From: Desulfobacteraceae bacterium
GTDB taxonomy: Bacteria > Desulfobacterota > Desulfobacteria > Desulfobacterales > Desulfobacteraceae
Assembly: GCA_016743945.1 (NCBI GenBank)
Contig: JADGFI010000038.1
Location: 1-59,102 of the forward strand
Reading direction: 5' to 3'
Length of the DNA: 59,102 nucleotides
A model generated the notes under the pieces. The model was not told where the DNA came from. It saw only the letters and a program-made list of their open reading frames with translations, and ran no database searches. Shown here one piece after another: positions 45,486 to 55,713 of this stretch (positions within the stretch are counted from its first letter, which is position 1; each line of letters starts with the position of its first letter). The position numbers and the translations under genes are program-made.

Positions 45486-46724
45486 ATGACGCAATTAAAA
45501 CAATATAAACGGTTTTATCAATTGTTCCGAGAAGTGAGCCTGGTGGTTCACTCCAAGAGGGAACTGGATGATGTACTTGAGATGGTGGTTTCCCGTATGG
45601 TTCAAGGGGTCAATGCCCTGGGGGGGGTGTTGTGTGTGGTGGACAAGGATTCAACCCACTTCAAGACGCGTGCATCTTACAAAGTACCCGGATCGTATCT
45701 GGCTTTAAAACCCCTTGCCGGAGAAAAACTCTCCCCCTGGCCTGAAATTGATAACGGGATCCACATCATTGAGGATATCTTTAAATCACCCCGGGTCAGA
45801 TTTCCCCAGAAGGCCTGGGATACAGGGGCAAGAGTGATGGTGGATGTCCCTCTGCTTATCCAGGGGCAGATCTTTGGATTTATCAGACTTTATTTTTCGG
45901 ACAATCCGACGCTTTCCGAAGATGTGTTGGCTTTTGTAACGGCCATTGCCTCTCAAAGCTCCTGTGCCATTAACCACGCGGCCGAGATAAAATCTCATAT
46001 TCTTCAGTACAACCAGCTTGCCACCAAGGTTGACCGCATGTCCTCTCTGGGGAGGATGGCCGCAGGCATCGCCCATGAAATCAACAATCCATTGACCGGC
46101 ATCCTCCTCTACAGCTCCAATCTGTCGAAAAAGGCGGAACCCGGTCCCTTTAAGGACGGGTTTGAGATCATCATGCAGGAGACCCAGCGCTGTAAAACGA
46201 TCATCCAGGGGTTGCTGGATTTTTCCCGGGAGAAAAAACCCCAGAAAATGTTGGTGAACATCAATGGGGTTATCGAAAAAGCCCTGGCCCTGATGGACAA
46301 CGAGTTTTTCATCCGACGCATCAAACTGCTGCGGGATTTCGATTCTGATATCCCAAGTTTTTTTCTGGACGGAGATCAGATGGAGCAGGTGATGATCAAC
46401 CTATTGTTCAATGCCGTCCAGGCCATCAAAGAGATGGGAACCATAACCGTGCGCACCTTGTCAAATGAAGAAAAAGGGAGCGTCTCCGTTGAGGTCGAAG
46501 ACAATGGATGCGGTATCCATAAAGATATTCAGAAAAAAATATTTGAGCCATTCTATACCACCCGGGCAGAGGGAACAGGACTTGGCCTTGCCGTTAGCTA
46601 CGGCATTATTAGAAATCATCAGGGCCAAGTTAAAATAACAAGTGAACCCGGTATCGGCACATTGATCAGGCTGACGCTGCCGGTACAAGATCAGGGCGAC
46701 CTCGAAGGAGAAATGACACAATAG
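45486..46724 (+). CDS. GAF-domain sensor histidine kinase, paralogue of the kinase at 53663-54907
   Basis: 412 aa, cytoplasmic. GAF domain near residues 15-170, HisKA with MAAGIAHEINNPLTGILLYSSN near 195, HATPase with NLLFNAVQAI, DNGCGI, EPFYTT and GTGLGLAVSYGIIRNH boxes. No receiver. Most of its length, and nearly all of the HisKA region, matches the kinase upstream of hdrA. It converges with fdhA, so the two related kinases flank the Hdr-Fdh operon and may both feed its regulators. That link is inference. Confidence 0.88.
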   Translation: MTQLKQYKRFYQLFREVSLVVHSKRELDDVLEMVVSRMVQGVNALGGVLCVVDKDSTHFKTRASYKVPGSYLALKPLAGEKLSPWPEIDNGIHIIEDIFKSPRVRFPQKAWDTGARVMVDVPLLIQGQIFGFIRLYFSDNPTLSEDVLAFVTAIASQSSCAINHAAEIKSHILQYNQLATKVDRMSSLGRMAAGIAHEINNPLTGILLYSSNLSKKAEPGPFKDGFEIIMQETQRCKTIIQGLLDFSREKKPQKMLVNINGVIEKALALMDNEFFIRRIKLLRDFDSDIPSFFLDGDQMEQVMINLLFNAVQAIKEMGTITVRTLSNEEKGSVSVEVEDNGCGIHKDIQKKIFEPFYTTRAEGTGLGLAVSYGIIRNHQGQVKITSEPGIGTLIRLTLPVQDQGDLEGEMTQ

Positions 46725-46746
46725 AGTTGGCTGTCTTTTTGTGCGG

Positions 46747-46791
46747 ACCATTTTCCGTTTAAATATTAAAAATAATTAAACGGAAAATGGT
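46747..46791. terminator. bidirectional terminator between GAF kinase and fdhA
   Basis: A 16-bp perfect stem (46747-46762 with 46776-46791; arm ACCATTTTCCGTTTAA) around a 13-nt A/T loop. It sits between the convergent stops of the kinase (46724) and fdhA (46842). Confidence 0.75.
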
Positions 46792-46841
46792 AAAAATCAT
46801 CCTGAAGGTGTCTCTAACTTTTTATGACACCCGGGATCTAT

Positions 46842-48890
46842 TTATTGTATTAATTTTTCAATTTTAACAGCGCCCACTTTAAATTCCGGGATTTTGGCCA
46901 AAGGGTCAAAGGCAGAGGAATTGGTTAAAATATTGGCCGGGTTCTCGCCAAAATGAATGGGCAAAAATAATGTCCCAGGGTTTACATCCGTTGTTATCCT
47001 CGCAGGAACTTCCATTTGCCCCCTTCTGGATGTCAATAGAACCGATTCATTTGATGTTATTCTCAGTCTTTGTGCATCTTTTGGATTAATTTCCACATAC
47101 CCGGTTTTTTGTTCCACATCCAGATGTTTTGATACCCGTGTCATGGTGCCTGTATGGAAGTGGGCAAACATCCTGCCGGTGGTAAGCAGGAACGGGTAGT
47201 CTTCACAGGCAAGCTCTGCCGGGTCCTTATAGTCAACTGCATGAAATTTGCCTTTCCCCCTGGCAAATCCTTCTTTGTGAAGATAGGGGGTTCCCGGATG
47301 CGCTTGGGTGGGGCATGGCCATTGAAGCCCATTGATGCCAAGCCGTTTATAGGTCATCCCCCCATAGTGGTGTTCCGTCAAAGAAGTGATCTCATTAAAG
47401 ATTTCTTCAGCAGCGGTATAGGACATGTCATATCCCATGGCCGTGGACAGTTTTGAGATTATTTCCCAGTCAGACAAAGCATTTCCCACAGGCTCAACCG
47501 CTTTTCGTGTTATCGAGCATCGCCTTTCTGTATTGGTAAAGGTTCCCTCTCTTTCTCCCAGTGCAGCAGATGAGAATACCACATCTGCTATCTGGGCAGT
47601 CTCTGAAAGAAAAATGTCCTGAACAGCAAGAAAATCAAGCTTTTTAAGAATATGATTCAGATGATTCCAGTCCGGGTCACTGAGTTTCGGGTTTTCACCA
47701 ATGATATACATCGCTTTGATTTTACCTTCATCAATGGCTGAAATCATATCGGTTATGGTCAGGCCAGGCGTACTGGAAAGGTCACATTTCCAGGCGTCTG
47801 AAAACTTTTTTATGACGTCTGGATTGGCAACCGCCTGATATCCGGTGAATACATTGGGCAACCCTCCCATGTCACAGGCGCCCTGGACATTGTTCTGTCC
47901 TCTTAAGGGGTTTACCCCTCCCCCGGCAACACCGACATTCCCGCAGAGCATGGCGAGATTGGCGCAGGATTTTACATTATCAACCCCCGTGGTATGCTGG
48001 GTAATGCCCATGGCATATAAGAGTGCGGCAGGAGAATTTGTGGCATAGAGTTCCGCCATTCGTTCAATATCTCGTTTATCAACTTCCGTAATTTTTGAAA
48101 CCATTGCCGGGGTATATCGTTCAATGGTTTTTTTAAAGGCTTCAAAATCTTCGCATCGACTGCCAATATATTCTTCAGAATGCCAGTTGTTTTTAATAAT
48201 CACATGCATCATCCCGTTTAGCAGGGCAACATCAGAACCCAGGCGATGATGGACACAAAGATCGGCAAGCTTGGCAAGCTGAATGTTTCTGGGGTCCGCA
48301 ATAATTAATTTTGCGCCATTTTCCTTTGCCTTCATAATACGGCTGGCAATCAAAGGATGGCAGGCGGTTGTGTTGGATCCAATAATAAAATTTAATTTTG
48401 AGGTGGTTTCAAATTCAGCTATGGAATTTGTCATGGCACCACTTCCGAATGCAGCGGCAAGACCTGCCACTGTGGAAGAATGTCAAAGCCGGGCGCAATG
48501 ATCTACATTGTTGGTTCCAATGACGGCCCGGGTAAATTTTTGTGCCAGATAGTTTTCCTCGTTGGTGACTTTGGCAGATACCAGGACCCCTATGGCATCA
48601 GGGCCGAACTCTTGTTTGATTTTTTGAAATTTTGTTGCACTATAATCAATTGCTTCATCCCATGTTGCCTTTTGAAATTTACCTTTCTCTTTAATTAATG
48701 GGGTTTTTAACCGCATAAAACTATTGATATATTCATGGAGATTCCATCCTTTTATGCACAGCTTTCCCTGATTTACCGGGTAAGATTTAAGGGGCAGGGT
48801 GGAATTTATTCGTCCATCAATCACTTCGAAAAGAACGCCGCAGCCGGTTCCGCAATATGAGCAGACTGAGGGTACAAATTTGCAGTCCAT
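46842..48890 (-). CDS. fdhA: selenocysteine formate dehydrogenase catalytic subunit (Sec136)
   Basis: 682 aa when the UGA at 48483-48485 is read as Sec. N-terminus holds the [4Fe-4S] site CSYCGTGCG...KLCIKG (residues 10-45); Sec136 is followed by His in RLUHSSTVAGL, the Mo/W-pterin ligand of FdhF/FdhA; GSNTTACHP and GMGITQ-type text and the C-terminal molydopterin domain (TGRMFAHFHTGTMTR, PIHFGENPAN) complete the fold. Oxidises formate or reduces CO2. Start ATG follows AAGGA. SECIS-like stem directly after UGA resembles the E. coli fdhF one. Last gene of the hdrA-mvhD operon, 11 bp after the 4Fe-4S protein. Confidence 0.96.
48454..48470 (-). promoter_or_regulatory. SECIS-like hairpin of fdhA
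   Basis: GTGGCA-GGTCT-TGCCGC: 6-bp stem with one G-U, loop GGUCU, GU at +20/+21 after the UGA. Confidence 0.8.
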
Positions 48891-48901
48891 TATTTTTTTC
48901 C

Positions 48902-49717
48902 TTATATGTGAGCCATTGGTTTGGGTTCCAGTACTACTTTCTCTCCGATGATGTTAAAAGGAGATTTTTCCTTACCGCTCCCTGGGCTGTAATCGAAAAC
49001 AGTCGATACAATTTTATTGACCTCTCTGTAAAGAAGGCGCAAAGGAATATGAGAAGGACAGGCATCTTCACATAATCCGCAGTCTATACATCTTCCTGCC
49101 ATATGACTTGCTCTGATAAGATGAAATATAGGAATCTCAACCGGCAGCGTTCCCGGCTCGACGAGGCTTGGATGTTCAAGACTGCATTCCGTACAAAAAC
49201 AGACCGGGCATATATTTCTGCACCCGTAGCATTTTATGCATTTGCCAAATTCATACATCCAGCGGGAAAAACGCTCGGTGTTATCATAGGAATCAATGAG
49301 AGCGTCAGGATCTATATTAAAATCAATCCCATGTTCTCGCTTATAGGCTCCGCTGTGTTTTGGTTCAAAATAAGAGCAGTCACCATGGGGTTTGAGTGGT
49401 GACGGGCAGCAATTGACATTCACCGTTTCAATTTGCTCAGGGTTTAACTGGTTCCAGAGGTAAAGAATATTCAATGCCCTGTTGTTGCAATCCCTTGCGA
49501 TGATCCCGATTCTAATATCCGGGTGTTTTTCTGTCAAATGAGTTGCTATTTTTTCAAGAGAGTAACGGTTTTTACCAATTTTAAGTTCTTTTAGTTCCTC
49601 TAAATTGTCCCGGGTAAAACCGTGGGGAATCAGATGGCCTTCTAAATCCTTATATCCTAAAAAAATATCAACCTTGTTTTGTGTAATGAGTTGTTCGACT
49701 TGATTGATAATCGTCAT
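48902..49717 (-). CDS. 4Fe-4S electron-transfer subunit linking FdhA and the Hdr/MvhD module
   Basis: 271 aa. The N-terminal half (CRDCNNRAL and VNVNCCPSPLKPHGDC near 76-115) recalls the F420-hydrogenase/dehydrogenase beta (FrhB/FdhB) group. The C-terminal half is iron-sulfur: CIKCYGCRNICPVCFCTEC near 160 and CIDCGLCEDACPSHIPLRLLYRE near 218, enough for two [4Fe-4S] clusters. It would carry electrons between FdhA and MvhD/HdrA. Starts 4 bp after mvhD, ends 11 bp before fdhA. Confidence 0.8.
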   Translation of the reverse strand: MTIINQVEQLITQNKVDIFLGYKDLEGHLIPHGFTRDNLEELKELKIGKNRYSLEKIATHLTEKHPDIRIGIIARDCNNRALNILYLWNQLNPEQIETVNVNCCPSPLKPHGDCSYFEPKHSGAYKREHGIDFNIDPDALIDSYDNTERFSRWMYEFGKCIKCYGCRNICPVCFCTECSLEHPSLVEPGTLPVEIPIFHLIRASHMAGRCIDCGLCEDACPSHIPLRLLYREVNKIVSTVFDYSPGSGKEKSPFNIIGEKVVLEPKPMAHI

Positions 49718-49720
49718 GTT

Positions 49721-50167
49721 CTATCTCGCTCCTTTAACAAAACCGGCTGCTTGTTCGATCTTTAAGGGGTTGGGGCCCAGCGCCCTGATTTTTTCCGTAA
49801 AATCCGTAACAACCTGTACATATTTTTGTGCTTCCGCCGAAGAGATCCATTCAAGATGGAGGCGCCCTTCAAGCCCCATAAATTTTAAAAGTTCCTGGAG
49901 AAAGGTGATTCTTTTGATGGTCATATGATTACCAGACTGGTAATGACAATCTCCAATGTGTCAGCCCCCCACCAGAACCCCATCTGCTTTGCTCTGTAAT
50001 GCCCGAAGGATATGATGGGGGGATATGGATGCGGAGCACATGACCCGGATCGGCAGGATATTGGTGGGATACTGAAGCCGTGAGACACCGGCCAGGTCTG
50101 CAGCCCCATAGGTGCACCAATTACACATAAAGGCAATTATTGTCGGTTCAAATATATCTGTTTTCAA
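49721..50167 (-). CDS. mvhD: MvhD-type iron-sulfur subunit, selenoprotein (Sec69)
   Basis: 148 aa. Reading the UGA at 49961-49963 as Sec joins FEPTIIAFMCNWCTYGAADLAG and ILRALQSKADGVLVGG to HIGDCHYQSGNHM and the family ending EWISSAEAQKYVQVVTDFTE. In relatives the residue is Cys (GGCHIGDC), part of the [2Fe-2S] site. Start is TTG at 50167 after AAGGAGATC. MvhD links HdrA to hydrogenase or formate dehydrogenase. A 6-bp SECIS stem follows the UGA. Two separate genes at 49721 and 49961 would be a misreading. Confidence 0.93.
49928..49944 (-). promoter_or_regulatory. SECIS-like hairpin of mvhD
   Basis: Perfect ATTACC-AGTCT-GGTAAT stem-loop, GU at +24/+25 after the UGA. Confidence 0.85.
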
Positions 50168-50188
50168 GAGAGATCTCCTTTTTTATAT

Positions 50189-53100
50189 TTATGCGCCCAT
50201 GGCACTTTTAATTTGCGCGTATAGCTGTTCGTTGTTAAAGCCGTCAAGGGTCAGCGCTTCAGAAGGGCATGTGGCAGCACAGGCACCGCATCCCTTGCAA
50301 AGGGCAGAGTTTATCAGGGCAACCTTTTCTTTAACGTCCATTACAATGGCCCCGTATGGGCAGACCTCGACACAGGCCTGACAGCCTGAACAAAGCCTTG
50401 GGTTTACTTTTGATACGATACCCCCGATGCTTATGGACTCTTTTGCCAAGGTTGTTATTGCCCTTGATGCAGCCGCTTTCGCCTGGCCAATACTTTCATC
50501 AATGGGTTTTGGATAATGGGCCATTCCACACAGAAAAATACCATCTGTGGAAAAATCCACAGGCCGCAGTTTCTGGTGGGCTTCCAAAAGCCATCCGTCA
50601 CTGTCACTTGCAACCTTGAATGCCTGGGTAAGTTCTGTGTTATCACCGGCGTCTATCCTTGATGCAAGGCAGAGAATATTTGCATCAACAGATAACCGTC
50701 TTCCTATAATAGGATCTTCAAATTCGACACAGACACAGTCCTCATTGGGTGTGATAACCGGTTTTTTATCCAGATCATACCGGACGAAGAGAATGCCAAG
50801 ATCCCTGGCCTGTTTATAAAGAAGTTCCCTTTTGCCATAGGTCCTGATATCCCTGTATAAAATAAAAATATTTGCTTCGGGATTCATTTTTTTTATTTCA
50901 ATGGCGCTGTGTATGGAATGGGTGCAGCAAACTTTGGAGCAATAAGGATGTGCCGCATCCCTTGACCCCACACATTGGATGAAAACAATATTATCCGAGC
51001 GTTTAATACGGGGGGCATCTTTTTTAAGAAGAGCATCAAGGTCAAGATGGGTCATAACCGATGCATGCTTTCCATAAAGATATTCATCGGGCTTGGATTC
51101 GTTTGCACCCACGGCAAGAATGGCGATACCATGGGAAATTTGTCGTTCAGATTCTCCTGATACAATGGTTGTGTTAAAATTTCCCACAAACCCATCCACC
51201 TGTTTTACAACAGACCCTAAAAACAGATCGATCCGGTCATTTTTTTCAACCTTCTGTATCAGTTGTTTTACATAGGATCCGATATCTTCATCCATATATG
51301 TTTTGTTGAGCTGTCTTGCATTTCCCCCCAGATTTTGATCTTTTTCCACAAGGCAGACATCAAATCCCTGGCGTGCAAGGGAAAGGGCCGCGGTCATTCC
51401 GGCAATACCGCCCCCCACCACAAGACCTGACTGGGTCACCGGCAATTGGCTTTCGAACAGGGAGGTTAACAGAAAACTTTTGGCAACGGCCATTCTCACC
51501 AGATCTTTGGCTTTTTGTGTGGCCTCTTCGGGTTGTTTTGCATGTACCCATGAATCATGATTTCGAATATTTGCCATTTCAAAGAGGTGTCTGTTCAGAC
51601 CGGCATTGATAAGGGTCTCTTTGAAAAGTCCCTCATGGGTTTTAGGAGAACAGGCCGCAACCACCACTTTGTTTAATCCGTTTTCCTTGATCACCTGGGC
51701 CATTTTATCCTGGGTATCCTGTGAACAGGTAAACAGGTTTTCTTCACAATAGATGACGCCGGGAAGTGTTTTTGCATATTCAACCACCTTTGGGACATCA
51801 ATGATCCCGCCGATATTGGTTCCGCAATTGCAGACAAATACCCCTATCTTCGGAAATTCTCTGGTCGTGTTGCGTTCCGGGGGAATCGGTATTTTTTTTG
51901 TTTGTGTGTGTCTTGCCGTGGCAATATTCTCAGTTGCCGCTGCGGCGGCAGAGCTGGCTTCCATTACCGACTGGGGGATATCTTTAGGACCTGTTAAAAC
52001 ACCGCAGGCATATATCCCAGGTGATGAGGTTGACACCGGATTGAAACTGTCCGTTTTAATGAAATTGTGACGATCCAGTTCGATACCCATGGTTTTTGCA
52101 AGGTCAATGGAAGAGGCGCTTATTTCAAGACCCGTTGACAGCACAACTATATCAAACGTTTCATCTTCCATCAGGCCTGATTCAGTTACGTACCTGAGCG
52201 ATATGCCGTTTTTATCCTGGGGAATCGCGGTGTGGACCTTGGATCGTATGAAGCGCACCCCTTTTTCCTGGGCGGTTTCCACATATTTGTCAAAATCTTT
52301 TCCCTGGGTTCTCATGTCCATATAAAAGATGGCACAGTCTAAAGGCGTCTTGCTGTGATCCTTGGCCATGATGGATTGTTTTACGGCATACATACAGCAG
52401 ACCGAGGAGCAATAGCCATTATCGCATTTATTCTCATCCCGGGAGCCCACACATTGCAGCCAGGCAATTTTTTTGGGCTGTTTTGTTTGTTTTTTATCAG
52501 AGGGTAAACACAGGTGACCGCCAAAGGGACCGGTGGCAGATAATACCCGTTCAAACCCCATTGAGGTGACAATATCAGGATGCTGGTTAAACCCGAAGTT
52601 ATCCAGCGTTGAAGGATCAAAGGAATTGAATCCCGTTGAAAGGATGATGGAGCCCACATGAAGCGAGATATCTTTTTTGGTGTCTTCAAAGTTTATGGCA
52701 TCCGCCGGGCATAATGTTTCACAAAGTCCGCATTTTTTTTTGTTCAAATAGATACATTGGGTGTCATCAATGGCATATTTTAATGGCACCGCCTGGGGGT
52801 AGGGGACATAAATCGCCTTTCTTTTCCCAAGGGATTCATTATATTCATCCGTTACTTTTTTGGGGCATTTTTCTGCACAAAGACCGCAAGCTATACATTT
52901 ATCGGTGTCTATATAGCGGGGGTGCTTTACAAGGGAAACCTCAAAATTACCCTCGGCGCCTGAAACGGCTGAAATTTGTGTAAGCGTAAGCAGTTCAATG
53001 TTTGAGTGCCGGCCGACCTCGACCAGTTTAGGAGAAATAATTCACATGGCACAATCATTGGTTGGAAACGTCTTGTCGAGCTGGGCCATTTTTCCCCCAA

Positions 53101-53239
53101 TGGCAGGAGATCGTTCAACCAGGTAAACATAAAATCCTGAGTTAGCAAGATCCAAAGAAGCCTGTATCCCTGAAATGCCGCCTCCCACAACCATTATAGA
53201 TCCCTGAAGGTCGGGTTGGTTTATCTTTTGTATTTTCAT
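50189..53239 (-). CDS. hdrA: long HdrA-type flavin/iron-sulfur protein, selenoprotein (Sec66)
   Basis: 1016 aa when UGA at 53042-53044 is read as Sec. Residues 17-24 VVGGGISG bind FAD; TFPTNDCAMUIISPK ends with Sec66 where HdrA has Cys. Then a ferredoxin-like C115...C125 set, C162-C177, a middle part with FVCNCGTNIGG near 345, a second FAD loop VVGGGIAG near 608, and C-terminal 2x[4Fe-4S] (CSGCQACVEVCP, CKGCGACAATCP) near 948-990. The protein thus holds two flavin units in one chain. A single frame is open throughout except UGA. HdrA bifurcates electrons between ferredoxin and a higher-potential acceptor. Last gene before mvhD, 21 bp apart. Confidence 0.93.
53009..53026 (-). promoter_or_regulatory. 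SECIS-like hairpin of hdrA
   Basis: CTGGTC-GAGGTC-GGCCGG: 6-bp stem with two G-U pairs, loop closed by one more G-C, AGGU apex with GU at +25/+26 after the UGA. Confidence 0.7.
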
Positions 53240-53281
53240 TTAATTACTCCATGGTTTTATAGTGATTTTTTATATAATAGA

Positions 53282-53659
53282 TTACGCTTTGGAAGTGTTT
53301 TGAATCCCATTGGAAATGGCAATGGCAATATCGTCCTCACTAAACGGTTTCGATATATAGTCATTGGCCCCCAGCTTCATGGCCGTGACAGCATTTTTAA
53401 CGGTTGAATACCCTGTGATAACAATGATATAAATCTCAGGTTTGATTTTTTTGACCGTTTCTAAAATTTTCATGCCATCCATGTCTTTGAGTTTCATGTC
53501 AAGAAGAAGCACATCGTAAGGATTGTTTAAAACGAGTTCAAGCCCGGCAACACCTGATAAAGAATGATCACACAGATATCCCAGTTCTCCTAAAATTATT
53601 TCACAGCCTTTGCAGATTATATTTTCATCATCAATAATCAGTACTTTTTTTTGCGTCAT
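53282..53659 (-). CDS. single-domain response regulator
   Basis: 125 aa, receiver only. Acidic pocket in LIIDDENIIC, phospho-Asp in YDVLLLDMKLKDMDG near residue 53, Thr in VITGYST and Lys in YISKPFSE. No output domain, so it acts as phosphate carrier or by protein binding. Starts 3 bp after the kinase stop and lies 42 bp before hdrA; co-transcription is likely. Confidence 0.9.
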   Translation of the reverse strand: MTQKKVLIIDDENIICKGCEIILGELGYLCDHSLSGVAGLELVLNNPYDVLLLDMKLKDMDGMKILETVKKIKPEIYIIVITGYSTVKNAVTAMKLGANDYISKPFSEDDIAIAISNGIQNTSKA

Positions 53660-53662
53660 TGA

Positions 53663-54907
53663 TCAGCCCTTCGTGGTAATTTTGTTTGCTTTGTTCATTA
53701 TCGGTAAGTCTATGGTAATCAAAGTCCCGGTGGCTTTTTCACTCCGTATGTTTACCGTGCCCTTATGGTTTTTAATAATACCATAGCTGACGGCTAGCCC
53801 AAGCCCTGTTCCATTTGTCTTGGTCGTGTAAAACGGCTCAAATATTTTTTTTAATTTGCCCTGGGGTATGCCATGTCCATTGTCCTGGATCTCTATCCGG
53901 ACAGATTTTTTTTGTTTGTCCATCCTGGATCGTATGTCAATCCTTCCTTTTTCATTAACGGCATGGATCGCATTCAACAGCAGGTTTATCAGCACTTGTT
54001 CGATTTGGTTATCATCCAATTGAAAATTTAAAATGTCCGGGTCAAGATTTTTTTTTATCTGGATGCGTTTTATGAAAAACTCATTTTCCATCAAGGCAAG
54101 TGATTTTTCGATTATGGTGTTAATGTTTGCATCCACCTTTTCAGGTTTTTTTTCTCTGGAAAACTCAAGCAATCCCTGAATAATCGTCTTACACCGTTGT
54201 GTTTCTTCCATGATAATTTTAAGCCCATCTTTAAACGGCCCGTTTTCTGATGCCTTTTTGAACAGGTTTGAACTGTAAAGCAGTATTCCGGTAAGCGGGT
54301 TATTTATTTCATGGGCAATACCCGCGGCCATTCGTCCCAGGGATGACAACCGGTCAACTTTTGTGGCAAGTTGGTTATACCGCAAAATGTAGAATTTTAT
54401 TTTGTCATTGTGGTCGATGGCACAGGCACACTGTTCGGTCACAGCCGCCATGAAATCCAGTTCATCGTCGGAAAAAATCTTTTTTTTGTTAAAATATGTT
54501 CTGATGAATCCAAAGACCATGTTGTCAATTACCAAGGGCACATCCAGCATCATCCGGATACCGATATCCCATGCTTCTTGTGGATACTTTACTCTATTTG
54601 CGTTTAGAATATCCGTAATAATTTGGATGCCATTGTTTTTATCGGGCCAGGGCATGAACCTTTTCCCTGTCAAAGGTTCCAGGGCAATATATTTTTCATC
54701 TATTCCATAGGATGCACGAATATGGAAATAGTTGGAGTTTTTATTAAAAATGCAGAGTGCAGCCCCTTTTGCATCAAGACCTTGGGTTGTATTGGAAACA
54801 ATAATTTTAAGCACTTCATTCAAATCTGTTTTACTTGTAGAATGAACGACTCTACTCAATTCTCGAAACATCCGATAAAATTTTTCAAATTGTTTTGATT
54901 CAGTCAT
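53663..54907 (-). CDS. GAF-domain sensor histidine kinase of the Hdr-Fdh operon
   Basis: 414 aa, cytoplasmic, same layout as the kinase at 45486-46724: GAF near 15-170, HisKA with MAAGIAHEINNPLTGILLYSSN near 198, HATPase with NLLLNAIHAV, DNGHGI, EPFYTT, GTGLGLAVSYGII. Its neighbours, two receivers and an NtrC-type protein, are the probable phosphate acceptors. What the GAF binds is unknown; a redox or metabolite signal is plausible. Confidence 0.9.
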   Translation of the reverse strand: MTESKQFEKFYRMFRELSRVVHSTSKTDLNEVLKIIVSNTTQGLDAKGAALCIFNKNSNYFHIRASYGIDEKYIALEPLTGKRFMPWPDKNNGIQIITDILNANRVKYPQEAWDIGIRMMLDVPLVIDNMVFGFIRTYFNKKKIFSDDELDFMAAVTEQCACAIDHNDKIKFYILRYNQLATKVDRLSSLGRMAAGIAHEINNPLTGILLYSSNLFKKASENGPFKDGLKIIMEETQRCKTIIQGLLEFSREKKPEKVDANINTIIEKSLALMENEFFIKRIQIKKNLDPDILNFQLDDNQIEQVLINLLLNAIHAVNEKGRIDIRSRMDKQKKSVRIEIQDNGHGIPQGKLKKIFEPFYTTKTNGTGLGLAVSYGIIKNHKGTVNIRSEKATGTLITIDLPIMNKANKITTKG

Positions 54908-54978
54908 CTGCTGCCTTTAGCCTTTAAATCAACAATAAACAAGGGGAAAACCATGATTCTGGTTTACTTGTCGTGATT

Positions 54979-55668
54979 TTACCATGCTTCCCGTTCGAGA
55001 CGTTTGTAAATGAACATTAATTGCTTTTGTGTCAGTTCACCGATATTTTCATTTATCCATTGCAGATCACCGGATGCAATGGCCGCCTTTGCCTCGGAGG
55101 TTAATGTGTACTCTGCCAGGGCGGCACTTCCGTTTTCCATAAGATGAAGCCAGAAATTTTCATCTTCGGATGTCCGGTTCAATACGTTTAATACTTCTCT
55201 TTTCTGGATGGATTTATTTTCTTCAGAATCAAGGAGGGATAAATTTTCCTGGCTGGTTTTGGAAGCGTTAAAATCCAGGGCGTCTTTGATGGCTGTTTTG
55301 ATCTGTTCCTCGGTAAACGGCTTGGCAATAAAATCATGAGCCCCCAGTTTCATCGCGTCGACCGCCAGGCTGCTGGTGGCATATCCCGTCATAACAATCA
55401 CGCCCGTGTCCGGTTTGGTTTCCTTTGCCCTTTTTACAACCTGCATGCCGTCAATATCGGGAAGGTGTAAATCTGCCATCAGAAGATCATAGTCATATTT
55501 TCCAATAGCATCCATAGCGCCGATGCCTGTTCCCTGAAGTTCAACCTCATATCCTTGTTCCTCGAGAATCATTTTCAACCCTTTTGCAACATTTAAATCA
55601 TCTTCCATAATTAATATATGCGGTCGGGTCGTTTTTTTTGTCCTATCATTTTCTTTTAACGCAATCAT
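54979..55668 (-). CDS. response regulator with unusual C-terminal domain
   Basis: 229 aa. Receiver at residues 17-130 (IMEDDLNVAKG, DYDLLMADLHLPDIDG, VMTGYATSS, FIAKPFTEE). After a linker comes about 75 residues, EDENFWLHLMENGSAALAEY then TSEAKAAIASGDLQWIN and ending KQLMFIYKRLEREAW, not an HTH. I recall the same ending in other Desulfobacterota receivers but know no function. First gene behind the sigma-54 promoter. AGGGGA precedes ATG. Confidence 0.85.
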   Translation of the reverse strand: MIALKENDRTKKTTRPHILIMEDDLNVAKGLKMILEEQGYEVELQGTGIGAMDAIGKYDYDLLMADLHLPDIDGMQVVKRAKETKPDTGVIVMTGYATSSLAVDAMKLGAHDFIAKPFTEEQIKTAIKDALDFNASKTSQENLSLLDSEENKSIQKREVLNVLNRTSEDENFWLHLMENGSAALAEYTLTSEAKAAIASGDLQWINENIGELTQKQLMFIYKRLEREAW

Positions 55669-55713
55669 GTTAGTCCCCTTTTTGTGTTTTGTTGTCAGTT
55701 ACAAATTGCATAC

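Noticed and set aside
48481..48486. Frameshift or pseudogene in fdhA, also considered for hdrA and mvhD
   Set aside because: The break in each case is a single in-frame UGA at a Cys/Sec position followed by a SECIS-like stem.
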